A stretch of DNA of 10,410 bases from Candidatus Doudnabacteria bacterium (GTDB lineage: Bacteria > Patescibacteriota > Doudnabacteria > UBA920): NCBI GenBank assembly GCA_903913365.1, contig CAIWKW010000065.1, forward strand, positions 1 to 10,410. The letters are read 5' to 3'. The notes beneath the pieces are model-generated. The model was given only the letters and a program-made list of their open reading frames with translations, was not told where the DNA came from and did no database searches. Shown here piece by piece: positions 10,373-10,410 of the stretch (the first letter of the stretch is position 1; every line of letters begins with the position of its first letter). The translations under genes were made by a program, and so were the position numbers.

Positions 10373-10410
10373 CCCCAAAGCCGAATGGAAAAAAGATTTT
10401 AACGGCCAAA
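10373..10410 (+). pseudogene. VOC 3'-end fragment, copy 3, cut by the window edge
   Basis: All 38 bases from 10373 to the end match 8578-8615 in copy 2. They include GGCCAAA, where the intact gene (copy 1) has GGGGAAA, so copies 2 and 3 are the closer pair. Only the AEWKKDFNG part of the tail is visible, and the remainder lies beyond the window. Confidence 0.8.

Overview
The window looks like part of a small-genome bacterium of the Patescibacteria/CPR type, probably Parcubacteria-like. This is an inference. It rests on the many short lineage-specific genes, the mixed use of Shine-Dalgarno (SD) and SD-less or leaderless starts, the TrmB/DUF1801/VOC gene set and a large HExxH hypothetical protein. 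TGA ends at least three convincing genes (51-aa, 71-aa and 231-aa products), so the code is the standard bacterial one and not the UGA=Gly code of Gracilibacteria/Absconditabacteria. No rRNA, tRNA, CRISPR array, transposase or integrase is visible.

Left part (1-2960): the 3' portion of a large HExxH-containing hypothetical gene, a short minus-strand gene remnant, then a two-gene unit (DUF1801 protein and isochorismatase-fold hydrolase) ending in a 15-bp stem terminator. Middle (2960-6140): a self-contained gene for a 51-aa protein (promoter, leader hairpin, SD, terminator); a TrmB-type regulator on the minus strand, apparently leaderless; a divergent SPFH/band-7 lipoprotein gene behind a long structured leader; and a self-contained gene for a 71-aa protein with a Cys/His C-terminus. 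A perfect 9-bp inverted repeat lies between the divergent TrmB and SPFH promoters and is the natural operator candidate.

Right part (6140-10410): a complete VOC (glyoxalase/dioxygenase-fold) gene followed by two units of about 1.8 kb, each ending in another copy of the VOC gene's 3' end. Unit 1 holds a 53-aa two-helix membrane protein and a 349-aa unknown. Unit 2 holds a 231-aa single-helix membrane protein and a 193-aa unknown. Both units contain a composite block made of a conserved GATAC-TCCA-GTATC-type hairpin followed about 25-30 nt later by a near-identical CCCCAGCA-type terminator. The VOC-tail copies share 65 identical bases (copies 1 and 2) and 38 identical bases up to the window edge (copies 2 and 3). 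The layout resembles an accessory array in which unrelated cargo is repeatedly joined at the 3' end of one gene. This is the most unusual thing in the window, and its mechanism is unknown.

Two styles of gene are interleaved. Genes for the 51-aa, 71-aa, SPFH, 349-aa and 231-aa products have good SD sequences and strong GC-rich terminators. Four of these five also have a hairpin between promoter and SD, and by eye most use more GC-rich codons. The DUF1801, isochorismatase, TrmB, 53-aa and 193-aa genes lack a clear SD. The first group may be imported or belong to a separate expression regime. The functions of the five unknown proteins cannot be given from sequence alone.
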